Below, piece by piece: positions 16,360 to 23,695 of a stretch of DNA of 39,572 bases. Source of the stretch: Candidatus Methanophagales archaeon (GTDB lineage Archaea > Halobacteriota > Syntropharchaeia > Alkanophagales > Methanospirareceae). The DNA lies in the NCBI GenBank assembly GCA_013139985.1, contig WSZT01000222.1:1-39572 (forward strand), written 5' to 3'. The position numbers were made by a program, and so were the translations under genes. Position 1 is the stretch's first letter. The number at the start of each line of letters is the position of its first letter. The notes beneath the pieces were generated by a model that saw only the letters and a list, made by a program, of their open reading frames with translations, was not told the DNA's origin and did not search any database.

Positions 16360-16391
16360 AAAGTAAGAAAGGGTGAGGGAGCTCATCCCTC
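16360..16391 (-). terminator. Terminator of the small-peptide transcription unit
   Basis: On the minus strand GAGGGA (16391-16386) pairs with TCCCTC (16380-16375) over a five-base loop holding the TGA stop of the 29-residue ORF. T-rich sequence (CTTTCTTACTTTGTGTTTTTAG) follows. Confidence 0.55.
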
Positions 16392-16472
16392 TTCTATGCA
16401 GCCCATGGACATTGCCATAACTAAGATTGCTACAACAATGCCCGCGAAAATTATAGCTCTTCTCTTTTCCAT
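16383..16472 (-). CDS. 29-residue mini-lipoprotein
   Basis: ATG to TGA encodes a peptide with a basic start (MEKRRA), a hydrophobic core (IIFAGIVVAILVMAM) and a lipobox SMGC, then only IEEG before the stop. If lipidated and cleaved at Cys25, the mature product would be a five-residue lipopeptide. Alternatively it stays as a single-span membrane peptide. The gene is supported by a perfect AGGAGGTG ribosome binding site seven bases before the ATG, by an upstream promoter, and by a terminator hairpin directly after it. It lies between ahbAB and ahbD, with a 14-codon ORF immediately upstream whose stop overlaps its ribosome binding site. No family was recognised. Confidence 0.65.
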   Translation of the reverse strand: MEKRRAIIFAGIVVAILVMAMSMGCIEEG

Positions 16473-16484
16473 AATAAGCACCTC

Positions 16485-16529
16485 CTAAATTCTTCCAGCC
16501 ATTAAGTCCACTACAAAGCTCCTGCCCAT
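16485..16529 (-). CDS. 14-residue ORF coupled to the mini-lipoprotein
   Basis: ATG to TAG encodes MGRSFVVDLMAGRI. A GGTGAT ribosome binding site lies four bases before the ATG, and the TAG stop forms part of the AGGAGGTG site of the next ORF, which suggests translational coupling. It could be a functional micro-peptide, a leader peptide that regulates the next ORF, or chance; the tight signal spacing argues somewhat against chance. Confidence 0.4.
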   Translation of the reverse strand: MGRSFVVDLMAGRI

Positions 16530-16584
16530 TTACATCACCGTATTAATTTATTGTATTCAATTTAATAGAGTATAACTACCTATA

Positions 16585-16594
16585 GCTATATAAA
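16585..16594 (-). promoter_or_regulatory. TATA box of the small-peptide unit
   Basis: On the minus strand it reads TTTATATAGC. It predicts transcription from about 16563, i.e. a transcript of roughly 200 bases ending at the hairpin at 16375-16391. Confidence 0.6.
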
Positions 16595-16646
16595 CAGTGC
16601 TTATATTATGTTGTGAAGAAACCGGTATCATCTCCTGTATCAGGCA

Positions 16647-17744
16647 TCAGTTCTTAATAGTGCGATTTCCACGCGGTTGATAGGGACACCAGGGCTCCTC
16701 GGCTAAATAGTCACCTTTTAATTCCGCGGGCTTCTGCAAACCACCGCAGACATCTACAAAACTCGTCAACCCGTATGCCCGTGCGCGACACCCGCCACAG
16801 ATAGCTCGGTATTCACATATCCCACACTTGCCTTTTAAGCTGTCTAAGTCACGAATCGCTTTTAGTACCGGCGAATTAAACCATATATCTCTGAAAGGTG
16901 TTTCTCGAATGCTACCAAGTCTTATAGGTAGATAAGGGCATGGAGTGACTTCGCCAGTGGGATAAATGCGGCAATACGCGAGCCCGGCAATACAGCCTCG
17001 TCTCCACTTTTCCAGGCTTAATCCCTTTTGCGATGCGATACGCATGAATTGAGGCGCGCAAACAGGTCTGATGTCAAGCTTATATTTACCGTATGCTATC
17101 TTATCAAGGGTATCATCAAGCATCTGCTCATACATCTCCGCCGATATATCCTCTATTGCTTTTCCCCTGCCAGTAGGCACAAGAAAGAAGAGGTGAAAAG
17201 AGCGTGCACCATGTTCTTCCGCCAGCGCCATTATATCATCAATTTCAGCGTAGTTCTGCTGCGTCACTGTTGTATTCACCTGAACTGTTATACCGCTCTC
17301 TATGCACGCATCAATACCTTCTAATGCGCGTTTCCATGAATTTTTAACGCCACGAAACGCATCATGCCGCTCTGGAACGGAAGAATCAATACTGATAGCA
17401 ACAGCCGTTACACCACTGGATTTTAGTTCCTTCGCAACGGAATCCGTTATGAGTGTTCCATTAGTGCCCATAGCCACTGTCAAACCCTTCCTTGTTGCGT
17501 AACGAGCGAGTTCAAAGACATCAGCACGGAGCAGTGGCTCTCCACCACTTAATATAAGGATCGGCTTGCTTACCGCTACTATCTGGTCTATCAGCATCTT
17601 CCCCTCTTCCGTGCTCAACTCCCCCTTCCCTGCCCTTTCTTCTGCATCTATATAGCAGTGAGGACAGCGCAAATTACAAGCGAAGGTCATGTTCCAGGAG
17701 ATTAGCCGGAGTTGCGGATGTTCTTGGCTATCTTCGTCAGACAT
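16647..17744 (-). CDS. ahbD: Heme b synthase AhbD (radical SAM/SPASM)
   Basis: 365 residues from ATG 17744; a TTG at 17759 would add five, but the TATA box at 17767 places the mRNA start close to 17744. The SAM cluster is CNLRCPHCY (near residue 22), the GGE motif LSGGEPL, and a C-terminal auxiliary-cluster (SPASM) region has CIAGLAYCRI, TPCPYLP and CGICEYRAICGGCRARA. FFLVPTGRG in the middle fits AhbD, whereas AhbC/NirJ usually have a YHLV-SGRG version, so AhbD is favoured. It converts iron-coproporphyrin III to heme b by oxidative decarboxylation of two propionates. Together with AhbAB it covers the siroheme route except AhbC, which is not in the window. Confidence 0.85.
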   Translation of the reverse strand: MSDEDSQEHPQLRLISWNMTFACNLRCPHCYIDAEERAGKGELSTEEGKMLIDQIVAVSKPILILSGGEPLLRADVFELARYATRKGLTVAMGTNGTLITDSVAKELKSSGVTAVAISIDSSVPERHDAFRGVKNSWKRALEGIDACIESGITVQVNTTVTQQNYAEIDDIMALAEEHGARSFHLFFLVPTGRGKAIEDISAEMYEQMLDDTLDKIAYGKYKLDIRPVCAPQFMRIASQKGLSLEKWRRGCIAGLAYCRIYPTGEVTPCPYLPIRLGSIRETPFRDIWFNSPVLKAIRDLDSLKGKCGICEYRAICGGCRARAYGLTSFVDVCGGLQKPAELKGDYLAEEPWCPYQPRGNRTIKN

Positions 17745-17766
17745 GGTAAACCCTCTCAATCTAGAT

Positions 17767-17779
17767 ACTTATATATACT
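17767..17779 (-). promoter_or_regulatory. TATA box of ahbD
   Basis: On the minus strand it reads AGTATATATAAGT, centred about 29 bases from the ATG at 17744, so the mRNA is leaderless or nearly so. It shares the 17745-17971 intergenic region with the divergent ccmF promoter; the rest of this ~200-base gap shows no gene. Confidence 0.6.
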
Positions 17780-17929
17780 ATGTAATATTTTGAATAGAGA
17801 TAAATCATAAGAACTCTGAGCTTTGATATACTAAAAGATGACAGAGTATAAATAAGATCAGAAGACGATGTTGGTACTTTCACGCTAAATGAAGAGCGGG
17901 TACGGATTAAAAAACTGGCGGATTGCAAT

Positions 17930-17958
17930 GGAGTTTATATACCATAAAGTTTATATTT
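17930..17958 (+). promoter_or_regulatory. TATA elements of ccmF
   Basis: Two TATA-like boxes, GTTTATATACC at 17933 and GTTTATATTTG at 17950. The first would start transcription about 5-10 bases before the ATG at 17972, and the second almost at it. Both support the ATG at 17972 over the TTG at 17957. Confidence 0.55.
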
Positions 17959-17971
17959 GCTTGAACCAAAA

Positions 17972-19942
17972 ATGGTAATAGAAGAAGTCCTCTTATTTTT
18001 CGCTTTAATCTTCCCCTGGCTCGTGCTGTTATCCTGCATCTTGCTGGTTCTTGACTTTATCGTCTTGTTAAGGGTAAATGCCAAACACGGAGAGAAGAAT
18101 AATTTTAAACTCACATTTATAGCTTTTTCCATTGCCTGCCTAATAGTAGTAGTCTCATACATCATGCTCACTCAATCATTCATGAATGATATTTTTTCGT
18201 TGAAAGAGGTGTACACATACAGTTCATCGAGCTTGTCCCTCTTGTATAAGATAGGAGACCCATGGATAGGGAGCAGCGGGTCAATGCTCTTTGTAACTTT
18301 CTTCTTTGTGCTCGTATATTTTGTGTTCCGGTTTAAAGGATTAGGAAAAGAAAGCAAGACTCGCACCACCACATACAAAATATTGGACATCTTCCTTATC
18401 TTCCTCCTTCTCGTCACCTTGCTTCAGAGCCCTTTTGAGCGCATGCCCATAGTGCCCGCGGATGGAGCGGGGCTCAATCCACTGCTGCAAACGTTTTGGG
18501 TGCTTGTTCATCCGCCCGTGGTCTTTTTTGGTTACGTATTTGTCTTCTTCGCATTTGCACTGACGCTGGCGGGAATGATAACAGGCGAAAAGCAAGAACT
18601 AAAAGCAGCTTTAAAACGTTCCCTGTATGCAGCCTGGCTGTTTTTGACGCTTGGGATTGCGCTCGGTGGTTGGTGGTCCTATGAAGTCCTTGGGTGGGGT
18701 GGATACTGGACTTGGGACCCGGTAGAGACGGCATCTTTACTGCCCTGGTTTGCTCTCACTGCATACTTTCACCTGCCTGCAAAGAGCAAAGATCTGGCGA
18801 AAGAGTTCACGCTCATGATTACGTTTATTATGATTATCTTCGCCACTGCTCTTACTCGGGGCGGGTTATTGGAGTCTGTCCATGCGTTTGGGAAATCCCC
18901 TGTCGGACCAGTGCTTCTGCTGTTCGCGTTTTGCGTTTTTTTATGCTTCCTCTATCTTGCGATAATAGCGAAAAAACCGCTTTATAGCTTTGATATTGAC
19001 ACTGCTTCGCTTTATTCTGTCTCTATCTTCGCCGCTTACTGGTCGCTGATGTTTTTGTTGGTTATATGCTTCTTCGGAGATGCCGCGCCAATAATCGGTG
19101 GCATTTTCAGCGAGAACCCCATGAGCGCTACAAGTATACAATTTTATAACAATTGGTGCTTCCCCTTCACGCTCGCTTTCGTGGCTGCGTTATTGGGTTG
19201 CAACAGTGCTCTGAAATTAGGGCGATATATCATGATACTCGCGGCGGTGCTAGGTATAGGGCTAATTTTAGCATTCCTCGGTGGGCCAACGCCGAGTCCG
19301 CTGACAAATTTCGGGCTTCCGCTATTAATCGCAGCGGGATTTGCTATCGCTTATAATTCCGCTAAAGTAATGCAAAGGAGGAACTCTTTGCAATTATGGG
19401 GCAAAACCCTTATTCACCTTGCAATCATCATCATACTAATAGGCGTTTTTGTCACTGCAATTGACTCTGCTAAGGACCCAAAAAGCATTCTCGCAGAGCC
19501 AAATTCCACTATTGATATTTTAGGGACACAAATAGAATTTGGAAATTTTACTATGTTTACTGATATGGGGCGCGTCTACTATCCACAGCATGGTTTCGTA
19601 GGCCCGGAATACACAGCGCTGAAAATGGATGCTCTGATTAAAGAAGGAGGGGATGTCCATCAAGGAACTCTGTGGATGTACTTCTATGCAAATCAGGGGG
19701 TCGTGTCTAAGCCTTTAATTATCTCCTCTCTTGCAGGAGACATATATGCCTCTATGCACCCAACAGAATCCAGCTATAATGCCTTATTTTATGGCCTTAT
19801 GGGCAGTACAGAAATCCAACCGGAAGAGTTTGTCGTCAAGCTAAAGAGGATCCCCCTAATTTGGCTTCTCTGGTTTGGAATAGTGCTAATGGGAATTGGG
19901 ATGACTATAGTAATCATAGGAGAACTAAAAAGTAAAAAATAA
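17972..19942 (+). CDS. ccmF: Cytochrome c maturation protein CcmF (heme lyase)
   Basis: 656 residues, the usual CcmF size, with about 14-15 membrane segments. The tryptophan-rich heme-handling loop WGGYWTWDPVETASLLPW lies near residue 240. Conserved HPPVVFFGY (near 180) and WIGSSGSML (near 95) supply the family histidine and the second WWD-side loop. A C-terminal external domain (residues ~520-630) precedes the last span. It takes heme from the CcmE-type chaperone and attaches it to CxxCH sites on the outer membrane face. The other Ccm genes are not in the window. Flanked by ahbD and two cytochromes, it completes a heme-to-holocytochrome locus. Confidence 0.95.
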   Translation: MVIEEVLLFFALIFPWLVLLSCILLVLDFIVLLRVNAKHGEKNNFKLTFIAFSIACLIVVVSYIMLTQSFMNDIFSLKEVYTYSSSSLSLLYKIGDPWIGSSGSMLFVTFFFVLVYFVFRFKGLGKESKTRTTTYKILDIFLIFLLLVTLLQSPFERMPIVPADGAGLNPLLQTFWVLVHPPVVFFGYVFVFFAFALTLAGMITGEKQELKAALKRSLYAAWLFLTLGIALGGWWSYEVLGWGGYWTWDPVETASLLPWFALTAYFHLPAKSKDLAKEFTLMITFIMIIFATALTRGGLLESVHAFGKSPVGPVLLLFAFCVFLCFLYLAIIAKKPLYSFDIDTASLYSVSIFAAYWSLMFLLVICFFGDAAPIIGGIFSENPMSATSIQFYNNWCFPFTLAFVAALLGCNSALKLGRYIMILAAVLGIGLILAFLGGPTPSPLTNFGLPLLIAAGFAIAYNSAKVMQRRNSLQLWGKTLIHLAIIIILIGVFVTAIDSAKDPKSILAEPNSTIDILGTQIEFGNFTMFTDMGRVYYPQHGFVGPEYTALKMDALIKEGGDVHQGTLWMYFYANQGVVSKPLIISSLAGDIYASMHPTESSYNALFYGLMGSTEIQPEEFVVKLKRIPLIWLLWFGIVLMGIGMTIVIIGELKSKK

Positions 19943-19982
19943 AAAACCAGAGAATTTATTACATATCTTTATGTTTCTCTGG
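19933..19982 (-). terminator. Terminator of the six-heme cytochrome gene, spanning its stop codon
   Basis: CCAGAGAA (19947-19954) and TTCTCTGG (19975-19982) form an 8-bp stem. On the minus strand it is followed by TTTTTTATTTTTTA. The stop codon of the minus-strand gene lies in the loop. The convergent ccmF gene ends just before the stem. Confidence 0.65.
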
Positions 19983-20561
19983 TGGATGACAGACCATACA
20001 GGTTTCTGCCGTAACGTCTACATTGTGGTCGTCGTGACATGCCACACACTCATATCCCGCATAACTGGGGCTCTCGTAGGCAGCATACTCACTGATTTCA
20101 TGTGCTGTGTGCTTGATTGTCTTATGGCAATTAAAGCACATGATAGTGGGGTCACCGATATTCTCTAATACTTTCATGGCTTCTTCTCCATTATGGCACT
20201 CCAGACAATATTCATTCTTGGGAGACGCCGGTGGCTTATTCTCGACTTCTTCAGCCATTTCTTCAAAACTCTTTCCTTCCGCCATCCACTCAGCATGGTG
20301 GAGAGCCTCCCCTATATACAGAAATAGTTCTGGCTTATGTGGCTTATGGCATTCATGACAATCCACTTCTGCGTGCGGCGAGACCATCAAAGAGTCATAA
20401 AAAGGCTGCATCTCATGGCAGTTAGAAGCACAGCTCTCCGGTTTCTGCATCTCTTCCATCATTGTAGGCATTATAACCACCGCACCAATCACCGCACCGA
20501 TGATGACAGCGAGAGTGACCACTACGACCAATCCAATAATCACCTTCTCACCTAGTTCCAT
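19959..20561 (-). CDS. Membrane-anchored six-heme cytochrome, NrfH/NapC-like
   Basis: 200 residues. One N-terminal uncleaved membrane helix (residues ~7-31) is followed by an external heme domain. Heme sites in order: CASNCHEM, CHECH, CLECH, CFNCH, CVACH, CMVCH. The first has three residues between the cysteines (CX3CH) and is followed by the Met seen after heme 1 in NrfH/NapC (CxxCHxM). The layout suggests a menaquinol- or methanophenazine-oxidising module that passes electrons to a soluble or surface cytochrome. AGGAGGG lies six bases before the ATG. The promoter is GCGAAAAGTTTATATACG at 20641-20660, with a leader of ~60 bases. Confidence 0.9.
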   Translation of the reverse strand: MELGEKVIIGLVVVVTLAVIIGAVIGAVVIMPTMMEEMQKPESCASNCHEMQPFYDSLMVSPHAEVDCHECHKPHKPELFLYIGEALHHAEWMAEGKSFEEMAEEVENKPPASPKNEYCLECHNGEEAMKVLENIGDPTIMCFNCHKTIKHTAHEISEYAAYESPSYAGYECVACHDDHNVDVTAETCMVCHPPEKHKDM

Positions 20562-20612
20562 ACTCTACCCTCCTAATTGTACTTTTCACTTTCATTTTTA
20601 TATCACTACACC

Positions 20613-20633
20613 AAAAGGTATTAATCACCTTTT
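20613..20633. promoter_or_regulatory. Perfect palindrome at the predicted start of the six-heme cytochrome transcript
   Basis: AAAAGGT ATTAATC ACCTTTT: seven-base perfect arms with a seven-base AT-rich spacer, located where transcription from the minus-strand promoter should start. It is a plausible operator for a dimeric regulator such as an Lrp- or MarR-type protein, or a 5' RNA hairpin. Confidence 0.45.
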
Positions 20634-20640
20634 AGCAAGG

Positions 20641-20660
20641 AGCGTATATAAACTTTTCGC
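20641..20660 (-). promoter_or_regulatory. BRE + TATA promoter of the six-heme cytochrome
   Basis: On the minus strand it reads GCGAAAAGTTTATATACGCT, a variant of the CCGAAAA-type element found before the other cytochrome, the histone and the Yip1 genes. Confidence 0.7.
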
Positions 20661-20690
20661 TTTTTTTACATCACGAGAAAGAAAAAATAG

Positions 20691-20703
20691 AAAGCTTTAT
20701 ATA
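20691..20703 (+). promoter_or_regulatory. TATA promoter of Yip1 copy 2
   Basis: AAAGCTTTATATA, with the predicted transcription start near 20723-20727. The GGTGAT ribosome binding site follows, before the ATG at 20738. Confidence 0.65.
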
Positions 20704-20737
20704 GGGGAAAATATCATTTAGTGAAGTGGTGATGCAA

Positions 20738-21298
20738 ATGGAAATATTAGGAAGAATACGCGGATTCGCGTTTAATCCGGCAAAGGAATTTGGAGCGGCA
20801 AAGAAAGACACGCTCATGGATGCGTTCAAGTATTATATCCTTTTGCTGGCTGTACTAGCAGCAATACTCGCAATTATAATGGCAGTGGCGGTATCAGTAG
20901 TAGAATCAATAGTTGAATTGCCGATGTTAGGGGGATTCGCATTTTTGCTTGGTGCAGCGACTTTTGTGGATATACTCATCATGGGATTCTTCGCCGCGCT
21001 CTACATCATAGTATGGCTTCATATTTGGGTGTACTTGTTTGGCGGTAGAAAGGGGTTAAAGGAGACTGCAAAAGCGGTTACGTATGGTGCAACGCCGTGC
21101 TTGATATTAGGTTGGATTCCAGTAGTGAACGTCATCATCGGCCCGATATGGTCAGTTCTAGTGATAATTAACGGTGTGATGGAGCTTCAAGAGCTTTCGC
21201 CGGGAACGGCTATTCTTGCTATAATCGTTGCAATCTTAGTGCCCGTGATAGTAATTGTCGCAGTCCTTGCCGCGCTTGCTGTCCCCATGATGCCATAA
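20738..21298 (+). CDS. Yip1-family integral membrane protein, copy 2
   Basis: About 186 residues with five hydrophobic segments. It aligns end to end with the copy at 12078: RIRGFAFNPAKEFGAAKKDT / DAFKYY at the N-terminus, GGRKGLKETAKAVTYGATP and LILGWIPVVN in the middle. It lacks the Met/Cys tail of the other copy. ATG 20738 is chosen because GGTGAT sits just before it; the upstream GTG and ATG codons (20726-20732) overlap that site. Function unknown. Both copies sit close to cytochrome genes and share their promoter type. Confidence 0.85.
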   Translation: MEILGRIRGFAFNPAKEFGAAKKDTLMDAFKYYILLLAVLAAILAIIMAVAVSVVESIVELPMLGGFAFLLGAATFVDILIMGFFAALYIIVWLHIWVYLFGGRKGLKETAKAVTYGATPCLILGWIPVVNVIIGPIWSVLVIINGVMELQELSPGTAILAIIVAILVPVIVIVAVLAALAVPMMP

Positions 21299-21314
21299 AC
21301 TAAACTAAACTAAA
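21296..21314 (+). other. Three-frame stop cassette at the end of Yip1 copy 2
   Basis: The stop codon begins TAAACTAAACTAAACTAAA, which closes all three forward frames. A shorter version follows the stop codon of ahbAB at 16341. Confidence 0.5.
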
Positions 21315-21319
21315 TGTCA

Positions 21320-21760
21320 TCACAGCTTAACGTTAAGCTCTTCCTTTAGCGTCTTGAGTACAAGCTCTGAATCCACCCTTTCCACACCTGTGATTCCTTT
21401 TAATTTCTCTATGATAGAGCCACATTTACCATGTCCTAGACACTTAGAGATGACGAGTAGGTCAAAATCACCAGTTACGTGGTGAACGCAACAACTCGCT
21501 TCTATCTCCGCCATCTCTTTCCCAACCTCTTCGATATTATATTCCTGCTTGATTTTTATCTTGGAGATTAGCGTAACCATGCCGATCTCAGAGGTATTAA
21601 GAATAGTAGTATAGCTACAAATGATACCTTTCTCCGTTAGCTTTTTCACTCTATCGCTTACAGTGGCAGTGCTTACGCCTATCTTCTGCGCAATCTTAGT
21701 GAAAGATTTACGAGAATCCAACTGCAGTTCCTCCAGTATCCTTTTATCTAAATCATCCAT
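21320..21760 (-). CDS. Lrp/AsnC-family transcriptional regulator
   Basis: About 146 residues from the ATG at 21760, which has GGAGG seven bases upstream and begins MDDLDKRILEEL exactly as in the family; an upstream in-frame ATG at 21793 is less likely. The N-terminal winged helix is KIGVSTATVSDRVKKLTEKGII, and the C-terminal RAM-like effector domain has the family VHHVTGDFDLLV segment. Unlike the Ahb proteins it lacks the siroheme decarboxylase His/Arg motifs, so it should be a true regulator. Cysteines at CCVHH and CLGHGKC could allow metal or redox sensing. It lies next to the cytochrome/Yip1 genes and may regulate them. Confidence 0.9.
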   Translation of the reverse strand: MDDLDKRILEELQLDSRKSFTKIAQKIGVSTATVSDRVKKLTEKGIICSYTTILNTSEIGMVTLISKIKIKQEYNIEEVGKEMAEIEASCCVHHVTGDFDLLVISKCLGHGKCGSIIEKLKGITGVERVDSELVLKTLKEELNVKL

Positions 21761-21885
21761 GCTATCCTCCTTTAATGCGAGCAACGATGGCATTTATCTT
21801 AGGTGTGTATACATATATAACGTAAATAGTTTGTATTTATTTTATATAACTCAGTAAAAAATCCAAATTGAGCAGTTACGGGATT

Positions 21886-23562
21886 TTAATGTGTGAAATA
21901 TGCTACTACCTCCGTTTTTGTAACGGAATCAATCATGACGAACCCGTATCGTTCGAACTGAACCACGTTTCCGAGTTCAGAAGCGATCAACGGCTCGCCT
22001 ATGCCTTCGTCTATCCCTTCTGGTCTCTTTACCCGAACTTTTATATTCTGTGTGGGTGCCCATTGGATAACTGGTACTTCTGGTTCGGGATCTATAACCT
22101 TGGCCTGTAATGGGTTAATGGACTCTATTTCTACAGTGCGGAGGTATTTCAGCCGTAATCTTTTTTGCCCCTCTTCTATCTTCGCGAAATCATCGCCACT
22201 TATGTAAACGGTATCGCCGGTTCTTATCTCCCGGTAATCAGCTCGAGAAGGATGTTTCAACGCCTTAACTACGAAGGAATTACCATCTTTTAGCTTCATC
22301 GCTTTCGGGTTACGCACAAAGAAATATCGCGATGCATGTGCATCCACGGCTTTACGGTTCTCCGCGTACAAATTCTTCATACTCACCGCTATGTCCGTTT
22401 GTGTAACGCCGATAGAGATAAAGAACTTACGAATCGCTTCTGGCCGAAACCCTCTTCTACGTAGTGCTTTTAGCGTTGGGAGCTGCGGATCGTCCCAGCC
22501 GCCATATTCACCGCTTTCTATCTGTTTCCTTAGCTCGGACGTGCTGAATTTACCGAATTCTTGCATCTTTATCCTACCCCAGAGTATTGTTCTTGGATAT
22601 CGCCAGCCGAGATAGTCATATAAGAACTGCTGCCTCTGTCCCGATTTCATCAGGTCCTTGCCCCTTATTATATGCGTTACACCGAGCAGATGATCTTCTA
22701 TCGCAGATTCAAAATCCAATGTTGGCCAGACCACATATCTGCGGCCAACCCTAGGATGATCTTTTTTTAATATTCTGAATGCAACCCAATCTTTTAAAGC
22801 CGGGTCCGCACTTGCCATGTCCGTTTTTATCCTCAGAACCGCTTCCTTCTCTTCATAAGCGCCCGTTAGCATCTTCTCCCAATTGGCCATATTCGCCATA
22901 ACGCTAACAGCTCTGTGAGGGCAAGGTTCTTCCCGCTCTTTGTATACTTTGAAAGCATCAGAAGTGCAAAAGCAGACATAAGCCGCACTCTTTCTTAGCA
23001 GCTCCTCGGCATATTTGTAATATATATCTATACGATCAGATGCCACTACCACTTCGTCCGGTTCGGCATCTAGCCATGCGCAATCTTCAAGGTACCAGTC
23101 ATAAGCATCTAATAACGGGCGCTTTACGACAGGATCCGTATCATCAAACCGCAGAATGAATTTGCCTTTATACCGTTTCGCATATTCTGAATTTACAATT
23201 ATGCCCCGGACACTGCCAAGCGTTGCAGCACCGTTTGGATTGGGTGCGAATCGCATCACAACTCTTTCGCCTTCTGTAAGTTGCAGGTCCGGTAGTCTAA
23301 CTTCTTGTTTCTCTTTCTCTTTTGGCTCTGCCACCAATTCCGGTGCTATCTTGGCCAATTCCGCTATTCGCTCTGCTTTGCTCATTAATTCTATACGTGC
23401 TATCTCTTCTTTTACCAGTGCATAAACCTGTTTCGCATCCTTTCTCAATTCAGGATTCTCACCTAGGATCTTCTTCAGCACGGCATCCACCTTCGGCGGT
23501 TTCTCATATCTTACCGCATTCTGCAAGGCTGATTTCCTTATCTCTGTTACGGTCTCTTCCAT
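21886..23562 (-). CDS. gltX: Glutamyl-tRNA synthetase (archaeal, GlnRS-like class)
   Basis: 558 residues, normal for the archaeal enzyme. After an N-terminal helical region of ~95 residues comes the class I catalytic core: RFAPNPNGAATLGSVRG takes the place of the usual HxGH signature and FGKFSTSEL that of KMSKS; ILRFDDTDP follows the first. The C-terminal half is the all-beta anticodon-binding type shared with GlnRS. It charges tRNA-Glu, and in archaea also serves the GatDE pathway for Gln-tRNA. The HxGH histidines are absent (ATLGS). I believe this is a lineage variant of archaeal GluRS rather than a defect, as the rest is fully conserved. Confidence 0.93.
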   Translation of the reverse strand: MEETVTEIRKSALQNAVRYEKPPKVDAVLKKILGENPELRKDAKQVYALVKEEIARIELMSKAERIAELAKIAPELVAEPKEKEKQEVRLPDLQLTEGERVVMRFAPNPNGAATLGSVRGIIVNSEYAKRYKGKFILRFDDTDPVVKRPLLDAYDWYLEDCAWLDAEPDEVVVASDRIDIYYKYAEELLRKSAAYVCFCTSDAFKVYKEREEPCPHRAVSVMANMANWEKMLTGAYEEKEAVLRIKTDMASADPALKDWVAFRILKKDHPRVGRRYVVWPTLDFESAIEDHLLGVTHIIRGKDLMKSGQRQQFLYDYLGWRYPRTILWGRIKMQEFGKFSTSELRKQIESGEYGGWDDPQLPTLKALRRRGFRPEAIRKFFISIGVTQTDIAVSMKNLYAENRKAVDAHASRYFFVRNPKAMKLKDGNSFVVKALKHPSRADYREIRTGDTVYISGDDFAKIEEGQKRLRLKYLRTVEIESINPLQAKVIDPEPEVPVIQWAPTQNIKVRVKRPEGIDEGIGEPLIASELGNVVQFERYGFVMIDSVTKTEVVAYFTH

Positions 23563-23649
23563 TATGCTCTACTGATCCTTTATATTTTAATAATAAAAGC
23601 GGTTACGTATTCGCTCAAAATTTAGTGGAATTTTGAATAGACCGATTTT

Positions 23650-23681
23650 CATAAAAAAAATCGAGCCGCATTATGCGGCTC
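23650..23681 (-). terminator. Terminator of the vWA surface protein gene
   Basis: On the minus strand GAGCCGCATAATGCGGCTC forms an 8-bp stem with a three-base loop, followed by GATTTTTTTTATG. It looks like a classic hairpin plus T-run and resembles the terminator of the paralog at 26917. Confidence 0.8.
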
Positions 23682-23695
23682 CACTTTAAAACATT

